64,000 bases of DNA from Cycas panzhihuaensis (Eukaryota; Cycadophyta): contig CM041465.1 in assembly GCA_023213395.1 (NCBI GenBank), forward strand, positions 73,849,741 to 73,913,740. Direction: 5' to 3'. The notes under the pieces were generated by a model, which worked only from the letters and a program-made list of their open reading frames with translations, had not been told where the DNA came from and did no database searches. A program made the position numbers and the translations under genes. Within the stretch, counting starts at the first letter, position 1, and each line of letters begins with the position of its first letter. Of the stretch, positions 1 to 13,067 are shown one piece after another.

Positions 1-1542
1 ATTGTGTCCTATAAGGGAAGAAGGACTCACTCATACTCCATGGAATGGGGTGAAAGCTATGAATTGAGAAGTGACAAGTGATTCCACATGATGTAAAATC
101 AATGGGAAAATGGCTAACTCCTAGAAATGACTAATTTTGTGAGATGTGAAGTATGAAATCATTATTGAATGAAAATATTCTAAGTTCCATAAGGGAAAAG
201 AGGATTGCCCCTTGCACTCTATGAGTTGACTTATGAGATGGAGAAATTCTAATAAAGACCAATTTTGTGAAGTATGAAATGTAGTGTTGTGTAAAGGTGA
301 AGACAAATGTTAAGTCCCTATAGGAAATATGTTATACCCTTCATAGTCTGCATATTGAGTTAGGACTTGGATAATTATAATTGGTGAGTGGATTTGCAAA
401 GTGCACAATTATGAAACAAAGGTTTGCAAGCATATTAAAATATGAGGGTAAAAAGACATCAATAATTTTGCAAAGTGCAAAGTAGTAAAGGCATGAGAGA
501 ATCAACACATCTAATAATGGCTTATAAAGTCCAAAGATAAAGTTAATGAGTAATTTGGTAAAATGTGATGTTCATGAATATGAGTAAAATAAAATGCCAA
601 AATTCTTTTGCATTCAAATTCACTCAAGCATGGACTTGTAGAGGAGATTATTCCTAACTGCAAGGATTGAAAGTGATAGTTAATAGAAGGTTATAAAATA
701 AAGTGTTAACTTGATAAATCTTGGAGATTTTAAATTGTAATCCTCAAGTAATCAGTCAAGTAGAATGAGTAGATGTCAAAAGATTAGGTTTTCAGTGCAA
801 TCATTAATTTTATAACCACCAACTAGGGTTGTAAGTGGTAGATAAGATTCTTGACAACAATCATCCTCCTCATCTAAAAAAGACAAGTAAAGTGGAATTT
901 TGGAGACAAGAGGCAGAACTAAAAGGATAATGCATTAAAAGAAGGAATTCATTAAATGGTAATCCATGAGTCTAAGAGTTAGAGAAATGTAGAATACTCT
1001 TAAAAGGTGAAAGTTAGTACAAAGTATGCTGAGAGCAAAGGTTAAAAGTACATAAGAGATCTCACAATGGTGACAGTAGTGAGTGTAACAATAGAATTAG
1101 CCATATAAAGTTTGTGGTTAAGTCTTTGTTAGTAAGTAATTACCCGCAAGAAATTTATAGGAAATACTATTTAAAGTCTAATATGCCTAGATTGGGTCTC
1201 ACATTATCTAATAGCTCTTTTAAAGTACATTAATCTATAAATCCATATTTCTATTATGTTATTGTATTTCAAACCTTGTAAATAGACTTACACATAACAC
1301 AATGATATTTTAGTCATTAATAGAAATTTTATTAATCCATGTCAATTATATTATAGTTTGCTTATTACATGTTAATTGGTTTTTCTATAATATTTAATGA
1401 ACTTAATAGAGTTTGAGTTTTTCAAATTAAAACACCATAATTTAAAAAGCTTTTATAGCAGTCCTTGTTTAGAAGGACCCTAGTTTATTTATAATTAAAG
1501 CAAAAGCTAGTTAGTAGATTATTCAGGAAGAGAGAGAGAGCA
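1..1542 (+). repeat. Ty3-1 5' LTR, 3' part
   Basis: AT-rich noncoding sequence ending in a GA-rich run and CA at 1541-1542, followed at once by a PBS-like site. Loosely repeated segments around a TTTGCAAAGTGC-like core occur near 134, 263, 392, 467 and 552. The other end lies outside the window, so the length is at least 1.5 kb. The 3' LTR cannot be aligned to it, because only its first 0.5 kb survives here. Confidence 0.6.
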
Positions 1543-1547
1543 TTAAT

Positions 1548-1559
1548 TAGTATCAAAGC
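1548..1559 (+). other. Ty3-1 primer-binding site
   Basis: TAGTATCAAAGC lies 5 bases after the LTR end. It matches the plant PBS form TGGTATCAAAGC with one G-to-A change. Confidence 0.6.
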
Positions 1560-1667
1560 TAAGGACTTTGGTGAAGTTATGAAAGGATATCAAACTGCCT
1601 ATATTAGTTTGGTATCAAATCATATCTATAGGGAACATTTATAAATAGTTATCAAGTTAGAGATAGA

Positions 1668-2720
1668 ATGCCTAGAAGGATGCCTATAAATAGATTGATA
1701 GTAACGATGTAAGAGCTAGAGGCTCTCATAGAAAGAATTAAAGAGATAAAGCAAAGAAATAAGTATAAAAGAAAATCATTAACTTAGAGCTAGAAGATAT
1801 TGGTGAGGAAAGATAACATATTCCACTAAGCAATCCATAGGATACCTTCAGGTTGTTAGGGTAAAACTTGAGAGAAAATAAAAGATATTTCACAAACATA
1901 GGCATCCTAAGTTTTGGTGGGAAACTAAAAGTAGAGGAGTTTGTTGATTGGATCCACACTCTTGAAAATTATTTGGAATAGGAAGAACTAGAGGAGTGAA
2001 TAAATGTCAAATTTACTGGCATGAAGCTAATTATCCATGTAGTAGTATGGTAGAAACGCCTATAGAAAGAGAGGATTAAAGGGGATAAAGAAAAGGTAAA
2101 AACCTAGAACTCCATAAAGGCAAAACTTTGGAAGAAATTCCTACCTATTGGTTATGAACAATAGTTGTTTAAGTAATTATAAAACCTAAGGTAAAAGGAT
2201 AAAATTGTATAACTGTATATAAATGCATTCTATAAATTATCCATTATAAATGGCCTAAAGGACCATGAGACACAATTTATTGTAGGATATTTGAATAGGT
2301 TGATCTTTTTTATTCAAGATGAGTTAGTATTGTTGAATGTTTAGATAGTTGAGGAAGTATATCAATTAGCTTTGAAGGTGGAAGAAACAAATTCTATGAG
2401 AGCTAGAAAGAAACATGTAGTTAAGAGGTATGGACCATTTGCACATAAAGTAAGAGGAGGTAGGTTCCTATACATGAATTAAAGTAGTTTAAACAAAACT
2501 ATGAGAAGAAATATGCCTATAAGAGGTTGGTAAAGAGCCCAAACTAAATTTAGAGGTCAAGGCAAAGGTAAAGGCAGGGACTAGCTACTTGTTATTCAAA
2601 ACTATCCTAAAAGTCCTTTAAAATATTGGATATGTAGTGGCCTTCATAAGACCCCAAATTATCCTATGAACCCAAAGTCTAAAGGAAAGGCTATGATGGT
2701 AGAAGAAGAAAGTCATACTT
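1668..2720 (+). pseudogene. Ty3-1 gag
   Basis: From the ATG at 1668 the frame reads as a Retrotrans_gag capsid. It has an FGGKLKVEEFVDWIHTLENY-type start near 1912, a W-rich middle, and a QLALKVEE-type end near 2370. A CCHC zinc knuckle follows at about 2623-2667, but its first and last cysteines are now tyrosines (TGT to TAT), leaving only the second Cys and the His. Numerous TAG/TAA stops replace Gln and Trp codons. It would have packaged the element RNA; it is dead. Confidence 0.75.
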
Positions 2721-2819
2721 AAGGAGAAAATATTGAGGTTTGAGAAAATTTATAAGTATAGAGAAACATGATGTTGAGTCATGATGAGATTTCCAAGGTT
2801 CACTAAAAGAGGAAAAGCA

Positions 2820-3190
2820 TCTTTAGAACTAAATACAACTATAAAGGAAAAGTGTACAAGGTGATAATTAATATAGGGTCATCGAACAACTTGGTAAGCA
2901 TTGAGATGGTAGAGAAATTCAAACTCCTATATATACCCAAGTCTTACCCTTATAGGATTTCTTAGTTTAAAAAGGAGCATAGCCTAGTAATTGATAGAAG
3001 TTACATGGTAGAATTTTAGGTTAGAACTATTATTGATAAAGCATATTATGATGTGGCCCTAATGGATGCATGCCATCTATTATTGGGAAGACCCTAGTTG
3101 TATGACAAAAAAGTCATCCATAATAGGAGCAAGAACACTTATGATCTAGTGTAGAATGGTCAAAAGCATTCTATCATATCTTTCTAAGAA
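2820..3190 (+). pseudogene. Ty3-1 aspartic protease
   Basis: The catalytic triplet region reads I-N-I-G-S-S-N-N near 2869, so the active-site Asp is Asn (GAT to AAT). The C-terminal flap/ALLGRPW region is clear at about 3060-3100 (MDACHLLLGRPW). Several stops lie in frame. It would have cleaved Gag-Pol. The family assignment is secure; function is lost. Confidence 0.75.
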
Positions 3191-3429
3191 GAAGAAGAAG
3201 AAGACAAGTAAGAGATTGCTTCATTCTCCTTGTTAAGTTAGAAAGAGTTTGTAAGGGAGACAAAGGAGGAAGAACGTTACTTACTCATCCCAAATGAAGT
3301 GGATGTTGTAAGTACTTTAAAATTACCTAAGCCCATGAAGGAGTGGTTGGAGGAATATAAGGATACCATGGAGCAACCACATGGTTTCTAGTAAAGAGTG
3401 GAATCGCATACTAAATAGACTTCATCTTG

Positions 3430-4100
3430 GGATCTAGATTACTAAATGAGGGATTGTATAAACTTACACTTATTGAGAATGAAGAAATAAAGAAGCTGAA
3501 TAGTGAACTACTTGAGAAGGGATTTATTTAAGAAAGTATAAATCCTTATGCTACCCCTACAATCTTATAACTAAAGAAAGGGGGAAAATAAAGACTTTAT
3601 ATTAATCATAAAACCTTGAATGAGATCATTGTGAAGAATAGGTATCCCATCCCAACTAAAAATGGCAGATATATTGGATTGCCTTATAGGGGATAAGATA
3701 TTCTCTAAATTTTATCTAAAGAGTGGATATCATCATATTAGGATTTAATAAGGAGATGAGTAAAATAACAAATTCAAAATAAAGGAGGGTTTGTATGAAT
3801 GGTGAGTGAAGCCATTTATTCTTTCTAAAGCACCAAGAACTTTCAAAGAATAATGAACCCTCTATTATAAAAATGTATTAATAAGTTTATAGTTATTTAC
3901 TTTGATGATATTCTACTTTTTAGTAAGAATTTAGCTAAACATATGTATCATATGATATTAGTAATGAACATATTGAGGAAGCAATATTATTTATTAACTT
4001 GGAGAAGAATGGATTCTAGTAAGAGAAGATTATGTTTCTTAGGAATGTAATTTCTACAAAGGGAATTAGTATGGATCCAGAGATGGTTAGAACCATTTTG
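3430..4100 (+). pseudogene. Ty3-1 reverse transcriptase
   Basis: The palm start is seen at 3575-3660 (RLYINHKTLNEI...NRYPIP). The catalytic motif YFDDILLF at 3898-3921 keeps both aspartates. Stops and frameshifts lie between them, and in the 3700-3850 stretch the fingers/palm have to be read in shifting frames. It is Ty3-type by sequence and by its position after protease. Confidence 0.75.
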
Positions 4101-4199
4101 GAATAGATCACATCATAGAGCATTATGAAACTAAGACGTTTCTATAGCTTTATAAAATTTAATATGAAATTTATCAAAAAATTTAGCAATGCTTGTACA

Positions 4200-4790
4200 C
4201 CCATAACTAACTATATTCGAGGGAAACATTCACTTAGACGAGGGTTGTTGATTAAAGTTTTGGGTTATTTAAGAATAAGGTAATGAAGGCACTTATCCTT
4301 ACCTAATTTAAGAAGCCATTTATTGTTGAATGTGATGTATTAGGATTTGTAATTAGAGGAGTACTTGGCTAGGAGGGTAATATGATAACATTTTTTAAGG
4401 AGAAGTTAAATGATGACAAGACTAAATATAATATATATGACCAAGAGTTGCATACAATTATATAAGCATCGAGATATTAGAGATATTGTTTACTACATAA
4501 AGAATTTATATTATTAATTCATTATCAAGCATTAAATTACATCAATTCATAAGCTAAGTTGGCAATAAGGCATATGAAATGGGTAATATTTTTGCAAAGT
4601 TAAAATTTTGTAGTGTAGTGTAGAAGTGACAAGTCAAATGTGGTTTTAGATACCTTAAGAAGAATGGCATACTTATTGACCACCATGAGCAATGAAGTTA
4701 TTAAGTTTGAGCAAATAAAGAAGGAGTATTCTTCTAACACATACTTTGATAAAGTTAGAGGCCTCGACTCACTTATAAGAGTCAAGTGAC
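4200..4790 (+). pseudogene. Ty3-1 RNase H
   Basis: FIVECDVLGF at 4318-4347 holds the first catalytic Asp in its usual context. It follows a connection region starting near 4090. In-frame stops are frequent. It would degrade the RNA strand of the RNA/DNA hybrid. Confidence 0.65.
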
Positions 4791-4849
4791 ATGAAAATTT
4801 TTAATGACTTCTAATTAAATGATGGATTTATTTTTAAAGGTTCTTAGCT

Positions 4850-6000
4850 TTGCATTTTAATAGGTTCTACAAGGGAACAACTCATTAGGGAGATATACCT
4901 ATGGATTAAGAAATCATTTTAGTAGGGACAAAACTTACTTGCTAATAAGTGAAAAGTCATATTGGACATGCATAAGAAGAGATATTAACATAATGATAGT
5001 TATTTGTAGAGTTTGTCATATGACTAAAGGAGGCCAACAAAACATAAGGTTATATTAGGCCTTACCCATATGTGAGAGACCATGGGAAAATATCTCCATG
5101 GATTTTGTATTATAGTTGTAACTACTTAGAAGGGGTTATGGTTTTATCTTTGTAGTTATGAATATATTGTTTTTAAATGGAAACCTTTATTCCATGTAAG
5201 AAGACCAATGATGCTAGCCATATTGTTAATTTATCTTTTACAGAAATCATCAAACTATATGGATTCCAAAGACCATAACTAGTGACCTAGATATTAAGTT
5301 TATGAGTTATTTTTATAGGACGCTATAGAGGAGTCTAAATAGCTAACTATAGTTTAGTCTAGCCTATTACCTACATATTGATGGATAGATAGAGGTCATA
5401 AATAGAATTTTAGAAAATTTGTTAAGGATTTTAGTAGGTAGCCATACTAAGCATTGGGATTTGGTCTTGCCCTAAGTAGAATTTATATTCAATTTAAGTG
5501 TAAATAGATCTGTTAGGATATCACCATTTTAAATTGTGTATGGAAGAAATCCACCCTTAGTAGTGGACTTAATCCCCCTGAAAGGAGCTAATATTAAGGC
5601 ACATATGTACTTACATAGTAGATTGATAGTATATAACTTAAACTGAAGTAGAGGTTTGAAGAAATGAATGTCAAGCACTAGTAGGATGTAGATGTTCATA
5701 GAAGAGAGAAAATCTATGAACTTGGGGATGAAGTAATAGTATACCTTTAAAAGGAAATATTTGTGAGAGGTGAATATAATAAGCTAAAACTAAAGAAAAT
5801 TAACGCATGTAAAATGTTAAAGAGGTTACATAACAATGCTCACTTGATTAATTTACTAAAGGAGTTAGAAATTAATCCAATCTTCATTATGATAAACCTA
5901 TATGACTTTGATCATGATGGCAATAAGGAAGTTAAGAAGGAAGATGTTCTAAATGATAAGTCATAGGTAATTATGAAGAAGCTAAATGATCAAATAGAGT
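4850..6000 (+). pseudogene. Ty3-1 integrase with GPY/F-type C-terminus
   Basis: The CxxC half of the HHCC zinc finger survives at 5002-5016 (CRVCH). The core start follows (CERPWENISMDFV near 5070-5110), then the EFIFNLSVNRS...PF segment near 5490-5530. An open 67-codon stretch at 5763-5966 matches the integrase C-terminus (KINACKMLKR..., then INPIFIMINLYDF). I see no convincing chromodomain after it. Many stops. Confidence 0.75.
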
Positions 6001-6178
6001 AAATGGTCGATACCAAGATCACTTACATAAGGGATGGAAATCATAAGATATACTTGGTAAAATAGAAGGAATTTCTAGATAGATAGAACTCTTAGATAAT
6101 AGAATGATAGTTGCTAAAGTTTAATTAAACTACACTTGATATAGGAAGATCAAACCTTTTAAAATAATGGGAGATTGA

Positions 6179-6677
6179 TGTAGGAGTATTCCTTTCCTCC
6201 TCTAATTATTGCTAAGCTAGATTTAAATGCTCCATAATAACTTCTGTTTTAAAATTTTGAAGTCTTACAATTTTGAATTTTTGAAATCATTATTATTTTT
6301 CAAACCAAAAAAAGCAATATCAACTTGATGAAAAATTCAATGGATTAGTTCTATAAAAGAAACTCACTATGGGATCTTTAATGAGCCCATACTCAAAAAA
6401 TAAATGTAAGATGAAGGAGTTGTGATGCTTTAAAGTTTGGCATTTTGTAGGTTTTGCGTTTTAGTTTTAACAAATTGTCTCACATCCAAAAGGATAAGAA
6501 GTTTCACAATATATAAACATAAAGTTGGTTTATATATGATTGGACTAAACATGCATTGTTTTGGTCCATATGGAAATGGAAGAAAGGTGGAAAATTGTAT
6601 GCAATATATGTCAGTGAGGTTGAGAATAATTTTGCAAAATATAGAATGCACATAAATGAAGTGTTTTAAGGTGGCAA
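6179..6677 (+). repeat. Ty3-1 3' LTR, 5' part
   Basis: TGTAGGAGTATT begins right after a purine run (ATAATGGGAGATTGA) that serves as polypurine tract. This resembles the PPT/LTR junction of Ty3-2. It is noncoding and cut at 6,677 by the TG start of the Ty3-2 LTR. The short opposite-strand open frames in it look like chance. Confidence 0.55.
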
Positions 6678-7321
6678 TGTCACAAACCCTCTCCTTACTT
6701 AGGGTTAGTTATGACCTCACTTAACCATAATTCACATGATCCTACCAACTAAGATAATACCGTCTAAACTACTTGAATTATAAAATAGTAAAACAAAGTG
6801 TTGCATAAATGCACAATGAAAAACATATGCCCAAAATATATAGCTAGTTCAAGAGGACAAAGGTGTCTCTTAAAAAACATATTTTATTAGTAGTATTCTA
6901 GAAAAGAGAATAAGTGTTAAAGTAACATAATTCACCATTTAGTCATCATTTATACAACTTGACTATGAGAAAGACCAACCATATTACTCAGACATATTCA
7001 CCACCCAACCAATTGAATTCTTGAGGAGGAAAATGCCCTTAAGTCAAAGCACATAATATGAATGTCAGAGTATTAGTATGTCACTTGGCTTTCAACCTCA
7101 TAACATACCCAAATGATTTCTTTGGTTATAAATATATAAATAAAATGCTACAGAAATAGATTTGATCCTTCTTACTACACTTTAAATTACTCAAAAACAT
7201 TTGTAAATGCCATATCACATATGGTTCATTGCTAAATTAATATCTTTAGACTATATCTTTATGTAACCCTTGTGTCTTATACCACACATCACATAATTGA
7301 TAACCATGTATATGTCATTAA
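6678..7321 (-). repeat. Ty3-2 3' LTR, distal segment
   Basis: Similar along its length to 38,365-39,010; for example, both contain CTAAACTACTTGAA or CCAAACTACTTGAA followed by the same order of motifs. The similarity runs up to the Copia-1 insertion and resumes at 21,910. This shows the two parts were once contiguous. Confidence 0.8.
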
Positions 7322-7694
7322 TGTAAGAAGAGGGGTAGCATGCATAATATCACATGATTAAAGAATTAACCATACACAGGTGCCAAATGACATTGCATAC
7401 ATACACATTTTTGGCAGGTGGAAAACCCCTTTTGGGGAAGAAAAACCACCTCGTTAGTTCAAAAATTTATTGACTTAAAAAATAACTTTACATAAAACCT
7501 TGACAGAAATACCCTCTACATACAAATAAAAACTAGTCTTTAGACAGGCTTATGATAACCTCCTAAATTCCTGGAACCAATTCCTAGAATCTAGGAGAGG
7601 CTATTTGAAGAATGAGAGGTTCATTGAAATGGGTGGTTGCTTATTTCAACGACCTTCACATAATAATTAATAATTAACATTAGCTTTTCTAACA
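7322..7694 (-). repeat. Copia-1 3' LTR
   Basis: 373 bp, near-identical in order to 21,465-21,909. A PPT complement (TCTCCCTTTAA) follows directly at 7,695. Confidence 0.9.
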
Positions 7695-7744
7695 TCTCCC
7701 TTTAATGTTAACTTTTTGTACAATGATAAAGGAAGTCTTCATAA

Positions 7745-8375
7745 TGTTGATCCCCCTTTGATGGAGACTTCTTTTATGTTCAGTAAATCTCGTAGGTTTA
7801 AAAAGTTGACTTTAGTCAATGACTTGGTAAGGATATCAACAACCTATAAATCTATAGGACAATAAGACAAATGAATAATATTATCAGTAATAAGATTACG
7901 AATAAAGTGTTGGTGCAATTCTATGTGTTTAGTTCTAGAATGAGCAGCTGAATTTATAGCAATAGCAATAACACCTTGATTATTAACTTTAAGTTCTATA
8001 GAAGAGTTAGGAAACAGACAAATTTCATTTAAGAGAGATTTGATCCAAAGTGCTTCTTTGCTTGCTTTAACAAGTGCTCGATATTCAGCTTCAGTTGTTG
8101 ATAGAGCTAGAGTCTATATTTTTTTACTAGACCATGTGATAGGTGAGGAATCAAAAATATATATATAACCTGCTGTTGACTTACAATCATTTGAGTCGCC
8201 TACCCAATCTGAATTAGTATACCCTATTAAGGTTAGAGGATTACTGTAAGAATTATAAGTTAGATTATAAAAGATACTATTTTGAAGATATCGAAGAATA
8301 CGTTTAATAGCTTTCCAGTGTGATTTATGTGGTTTTTATATATAACGCAAACATAAAGCAATAACATAGGATATA
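7745..8375 (-). pseudogene. Copia-1 RNase H
   Basis: Read on the minus strand it parallels the better-preserved Copia-2 RNase H (18,984-19,622). The DSDWVGD motif lies near 8,190-8,215, the AEYRA-type motif near 8,080, and the terminal NFLNLR segment near 7,785. It contains scattered stops and ends just before the polypurine tract. Confidence 0.75.
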
Positions 8376-9230
8376 TCAGGTTGAGTATGTGTTAAATAAA
8401 TAAGGCTGCCTATATAAAGTTGAATCATACAAGGGTGTGGAACAATCAGTAGATAATTTTACTCCTGATTGTAAAGGATTAGAAACCAATTTAGTATTTT
8501 CCATGTTAAACCATTTAATTAGATGTAAAATATATTTTGGTTGTGATATGGCTATTTTTGAATTATGTTGATGAATCTGTAATTCAAGAAAATAATGTAA
8601 GAGACCTAAATCGTTCATTTCGAATTTAGTCATCAAGTTTATTTTTAGTTGATGAATGTTATTGTTTGAAGATCTAGTGATGATAATATCATCGACATAC
8701 AGGACTAATATGGTAAGATTCTCATTTTCACATTTGAAATAGAGATTTGGATCATTGTTACATCTAGTGTGTCCAATTTGAATTAGGTAGTCATCAACTT
8801 TTGTATACCAAGCTCGATGAGCTTGTTTTAATCTATAGATTGATTTCTTTAGTTTACAAACTAAATTAGGGTTGTCAATAAAACCAGGTGATTGAGTCAT
8901 GTAGATCTCTTCTTTAAGATCACCATTTAGAAATATGCTCTTGACATCCATTTGATAGATTTTCCAGCGAAATTTAGCTACTAGGGCAATAATAGTTTTA
9001 ATAATATTCATCTTTGTAATAGAGGCAAAGGTTTCATTATAGTCTATACCATCGATTTGAGAAAATCCTTTCGTAACTAGGTAAGCTTTATACTTTTCAA
9101 TAGCACCTGTTGAATTGTATTTGGTTTTATAAACCCATTTACAATTAACTATATTTTTCCCTAGTGGAAGTGGAACAAGATCCCAAATTGAATTCTTATT
9201 TAAGGCATCAATTTCAATTTGTATGGCTTG
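8376..9230 (-). pseudogene. Copia-1 reverse transcriptase
   Basis: A 211-codon open stretch (8,376-9,011) contains QMDVKSIFLNGDLKEEIYM, LKKSIYRLKQAHRAWY and the catalytic LYVDDIIIT (YVDD codons at 8,688-8,699, both Asp intact). G-to-R and P-to-H changes in the normally invariant YGLKQAPRAW motif suggest loss of activity. Upstream RT sequence continues to about 9,230 with stops. Confidence 0.85.
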
Positions 9231-9559
9231 CTACCATATGGTATTGTTGCTTACTTATTTAAAAGTTTTAAGATCATCACTGGCTATTATTTTGGCCATT
9301 AGTGCATAATTAGTTTATAATTTTTGAGAACGTATTTTCCTAGTATCTAAAGGATTACCTACGCCAGATCTAGCATCAGAAAGTATTTTCTTTACCCATA
9401 AGGGTTGTTTGTTTGTGACTGTTTCTATAGTCATAGGTAGAGATGAGGAACTAGCTTGAGAAGAAGGATCTATTATGGTTGGTTCAGATAGAGTATAATT
9501 CTGGACTTGTGTGGATAAGGATTCTATAGTCTCAGGTTTCTAGAGGAGTCAACCAAATA

Positions 9560-10640
9560 GGTGTTGGTTAAAAGATTCTCAATCGAAAGTTCTACATAAG
9601 TAGAGGTTAAAGAGGATTCTTCTTCATCAAATATTACGTCACGCAAAATTGACATTTTATGCGTGATTAGATCCAAACGTATGTAAGCTTTGCTCTCTTC
9701 ACTGTATCTAATGAAGATATATTTTTGACTTTTAGGATCTAGTTTCTTGCATTTTTCTTTGAGAACATATCCCCACGCAGTACTTCCAAAAATTCTCAGA
9801 TGTTTAACTGAGGGTTTTCATCTAGACCATTTTTGTTCTAGGGTAACGTTTTGTAAATATTTACTAGGTAAACGATTTAAAAGATAGTTGGAGTAGGCAA
9901 TTGCTTCTATCCACAACTTTAAGTCAAGACTCTTTGCATGTAGCATGTATCGAGTCGTTTCAACAAGAGTACAGTTCTTGCATTCAGCAACATTGTTTTG
10001 CTAAGGAGTATAGGCAATGGAATACTAAAATTGAATTCTGTGCTTCTTATAAAAGGAAGTGAATTTACCACTTAAGTATTCTTTGGTATTATCAGATCTA
10101 AAAATTTTAATTTTCAAGTTTGATTGATTTTCTACAAGTGTTTTGAATTCAGTGAAGATGTCAAACACTTGATTACGAGTTGTGAGTGTGTACACCCAAC
10201 ATTTTCTCAAAAAATCATCAATAAACATGACAAAATAACAACAACCAGAATATGAAGTTACATGGAATGGTCCACATATATTAAAGTGAACAAGTTTAAG
10301 TGGAACTTTTGCTCTGAATTGAGTCTGATGTGGAAAGGGAACCATATGTTGCTTACCTGTTACGCATGCTTCATAAACGCCATAGATAGTAGTTAAAGGT
10401 GGAAGACCATGAACCATGTCATATATTTTTATGTACTAAAGTTTGCCATAACTAGTATGGCCGAATCGTGCATGCCATAGTTTACCAACTGGGTCAAATT
10501 TAGCTATAAAGGCATTAAAGGACTTTGTTTTAGTATTTTGTAAACTAATTAAGCTATAGAGACCTGTTTTATAATCAACAGGTCCAGAGGTAGTATATTT
10601 GAATTTGTTTAATGGTTCTTTCATAATAAATTTATCTTTC
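9560..10640 (-). pseudogene. Copia-1 integrase and GAG_pre-integrase region
   Basis: Read from 10,640 down, WHARFGHTSYGKL marks the pre-integrase zinc region (10,436-10,500). VCEACVTGKQH-type sequence follows near 10,340-10,380, then the core with FIDDF (10,216-10,230) and FRSDN (near 10,095). The third catalytic residue region (NGVAE...) lies near 10,000, with a stop. It extends to the TLDPVTH-like end near 9,690. Broken by stops. Confidence 0.8.
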
Positions 10641-11935
10641 CAAAATTTGATAATAAGGTCTTTTTGGCAGATTTAGTAGACAAAGAGAAGGTTTGGTAAC
10701 AAACCAGGCACGTAGAATACGTCCTTGATTGAACCATCTTCCAGAGTAACATCCCCTGATCCTTTCACTTTAAGTTGGGATCCACTCCCAAAAGAAATCT
10801 TTTCTTCAGAGTTAGTATCAGATTTATAGGTGGATAAATTCTCCTGGTGTCCTATCATGTGATGGGAAGCACCAGAGCTGAGAATTCATTGAGGTGATTG
10901 ATTAAATAGAGAAACAAATATAGAAGTTATTGCCATTAAAGAATGATTATGAGATTGTGGTCGGGATTGCAGTCAGGTTTGCAATCCGTTGGAATCTTTC
11001 TAGGCTTCTGAAGTTATTCTATTTCTGCAAACGTTAATCGTATAGCCTTTTTTATGGCAGTAGGCACAATTAATGTTCTAAGAAGGATTAATAGTGTTCT
11101 GATTTGAAAGAGACTGATTAGAAGTATTCTGATATTTAGGTGGACCAGAATACTTAGTATTATTTTGAGAACTAGGAGGTGAACATCTATGAGGTTTTTA
11201 GAATTTTGGATTACTATTAAAGTTGTTCTAATGTTTAGTTTTATTTTGAGGCTTAGATTTAGAAAAGAAACCCTGGGAAGGATTTTTTAATTTACCTGCT
11301 TAAATTAACATCGTTTGATATTCTATCAGTTGGTTTGTCAACTGATTAAAAGTTATTGGAGGATTACCAACTTGTTGTCTAGTAGTCTTAAAAAGATTAA
11401 AATATTTTGGTAATTTGTTTATCACAAGACAAACGAGCGTATCGTCATCTTTAGCATGTGTGACTATTTGTTCTACATCACCTACTTTAATTGTAGTTTT
11501 GATACAATTGCCTAGATCTTTATTAATTAGTTGAATTTTGGATAAAAAGTCTTCTACTTTGGAAAAAGTATCATAATTAAGGTCATACAATTGCTGTTCT
11601 AGGACAACCAATTGTTATGTGCCGACCTTATCGCATTTCTCCTTAAGAGTATTCCGCATGGGCTAGATTATGCATATCGGAGAACCACCTTGGTGATTTC
11701 TAGTGAGAGTGACGTCAAGATGGTGCCTAGGGCTGCATCAAAGTTCATCAGATATACCATATGGCTTTCTAAAGTTGTGTCTTTTGGTTTTTTGAATTCA
11801 CCTGTTACATTTCGCCATGTCTTCTATTGTTTAAGCTGATGGGAAATGTGATTCCTCCAGTCGGCATAGTTTGAGCCATTTAGAACTGGAATTGAAATGC
11901 AAGTGGTTGTCCCGGGCATTAGTGCCATATTAGGA
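10641..11935 (-). pseudogene. Copia-1 gag-protease
   Basis: Gag starts near 11,930 with the same MALMPGT-type start as Copia-2. A 103-codon open block (11,300-11,611) carries LEQQLYDLNYDTFSKVEDF and the LTNQLIEYQTMLI end. The CCHC knuckle and protease (GASHHMIGH near 10,850-10,890) follow, with the triplet altered from DSG. The downstream VKGSGDVTLEDGSIKDVFYV block matches the Copia-2 counterpart. Many stops. Confidence 0.8.
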
Positions 11936-12627
11936 ATTGTAAACATTGATTAAAAGTCTGTTTAAGTTTAAAAAAATTGGAGAATCTAGACGAAGAAGTA
12001 TAGGTGATAAAAGTCACTAAACATCAGATTAATCCTATTAACATTTCACAAACATGTTTAATCGAATGATAAGAAACTAAAATTCATTATTATTAAGTTT
12101 ATTTGGATACCCTTCCCCTAGAAAGAAAAATAATTAAATATTCCCCTTTTCAAAAAAAATGTTAATAGTCCCCCTTGTTGTTTAAAGAAATATGTTTGAA
12201 ATAAGTTACTTGTTCAATTATTAGCATAAGAGTTAAGTATTAAATAGAATAATAATAAGGGTGTTATGCAGACTAATTACCCTTTAGTTATCTATTTAAT
12301 GACAAAAAGAAAATTTTAAATAGTCCTCCTTTAGAGGAGGGGAAGGAGTTGCTCACTCAGGATGACTTTTTAAAGTATGTACTACATGAATTTTTACTAA
12401 GTAATGAAATGAAGCCCTTCCAGTGTGTATAATAGATGCATATCAAGTTTACCTAGTGATTAAACTTAAGAGTATGATTTATAAGGGTGAAGTTAGTTAA
12501 ACATAATTAAGGCTATTAGGATATCTAGCATTGTTGAGTTATTGAACCCATAGTCAATTCTATAATTTAAATGTGAACTAGAAAGTGAGTAATAATAGGG
12601 AATGAATGCATAACACTAATAGGGTAG
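11936..12627 (-). other. Copia-1 leader, gag-proximal part
   Basis: AT-rich noncoding DNA between gag and the Copia-2 insertion. Short G/C-run motifs (AGAGGAGGGGAAGG and similar) resemble the leader of Copia-2. I see no gene. Confidence 0.6.
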
Positions 12628-13067
12628 TATTAGAAAATATAATGTAAACTTTATGTTTCATTTATGTTTCTTTAAGTTATTATTTAGTCACATGTTTAAA
12701 TTGTAATTTAAGTGATTATAATGTTTTAAACTTATGTTTATTTTAATAATTTGTGGATGGTCATTGAAATGCGAAACCACATTCCAACGAATCTCTGTAC
12801 TATTTATTCATCTCCTAGATTCATGGAGATGGTTCCAAGAATCATGGAAGTCAGTCCAAATGCCTGATTAAAGGCTGTTTTAGGGGTTGGTGGTTTTGTA
12901 TAGTGGTTTCATTTATTTATTAATAAAATTAGTTTTAGAGGTAGTTTTTCTTCCCCAGAAGGGGTTTTCCACCTGTTAATTGACGTGTACTTGTGCAGTG
13001 TTAATTTTTTGTTATTTCCTATTTCCATTGATCCTGTTAATGCTGTACTTATGCCTATTCTCTCACA
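12628..13067 (+). repeat. Copia-2 5' LTR
   Basis: Starts TATTAGAAAATATAA (TG changed to TA) and ends CTCACA. It is similar throughout to 19,707-20,135, apart from a small insertion that makes it 440 against 429 bp. It shares the CTTCCCCAGAAGGGGTTTTC hairpin-like block with the Copia-1 LTR. Confidence 0.9.

Larger units (their letters stand above)
1..6677 (+). mobile_element. Ty3-1: decayed Ty3/gypsy LTR retrotransposon
   Basis: Order on the plus strand is 5' LTR (entering from outside the window), PBS, gag, protease, reverse transcriptase, RNase H, integrase, then the start of a 3' LTR cut by Ty3-2 at 6,678. That order is diagnostic for Ty3/gypsy. All frames carry many stops, most explained by C-to-T or G-to-A change. 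It is the oldest visible layer on the left, because Ty3-2 lies inside its 3' LTR. Confidence 0.8.

Noticed and set aside
6430-6655. Two overlapping open frames of about 72 codons on opposite strands
   Set aside because: They lie in the Ty3-1 LTR, mirror one another, and match nothing recognisable.
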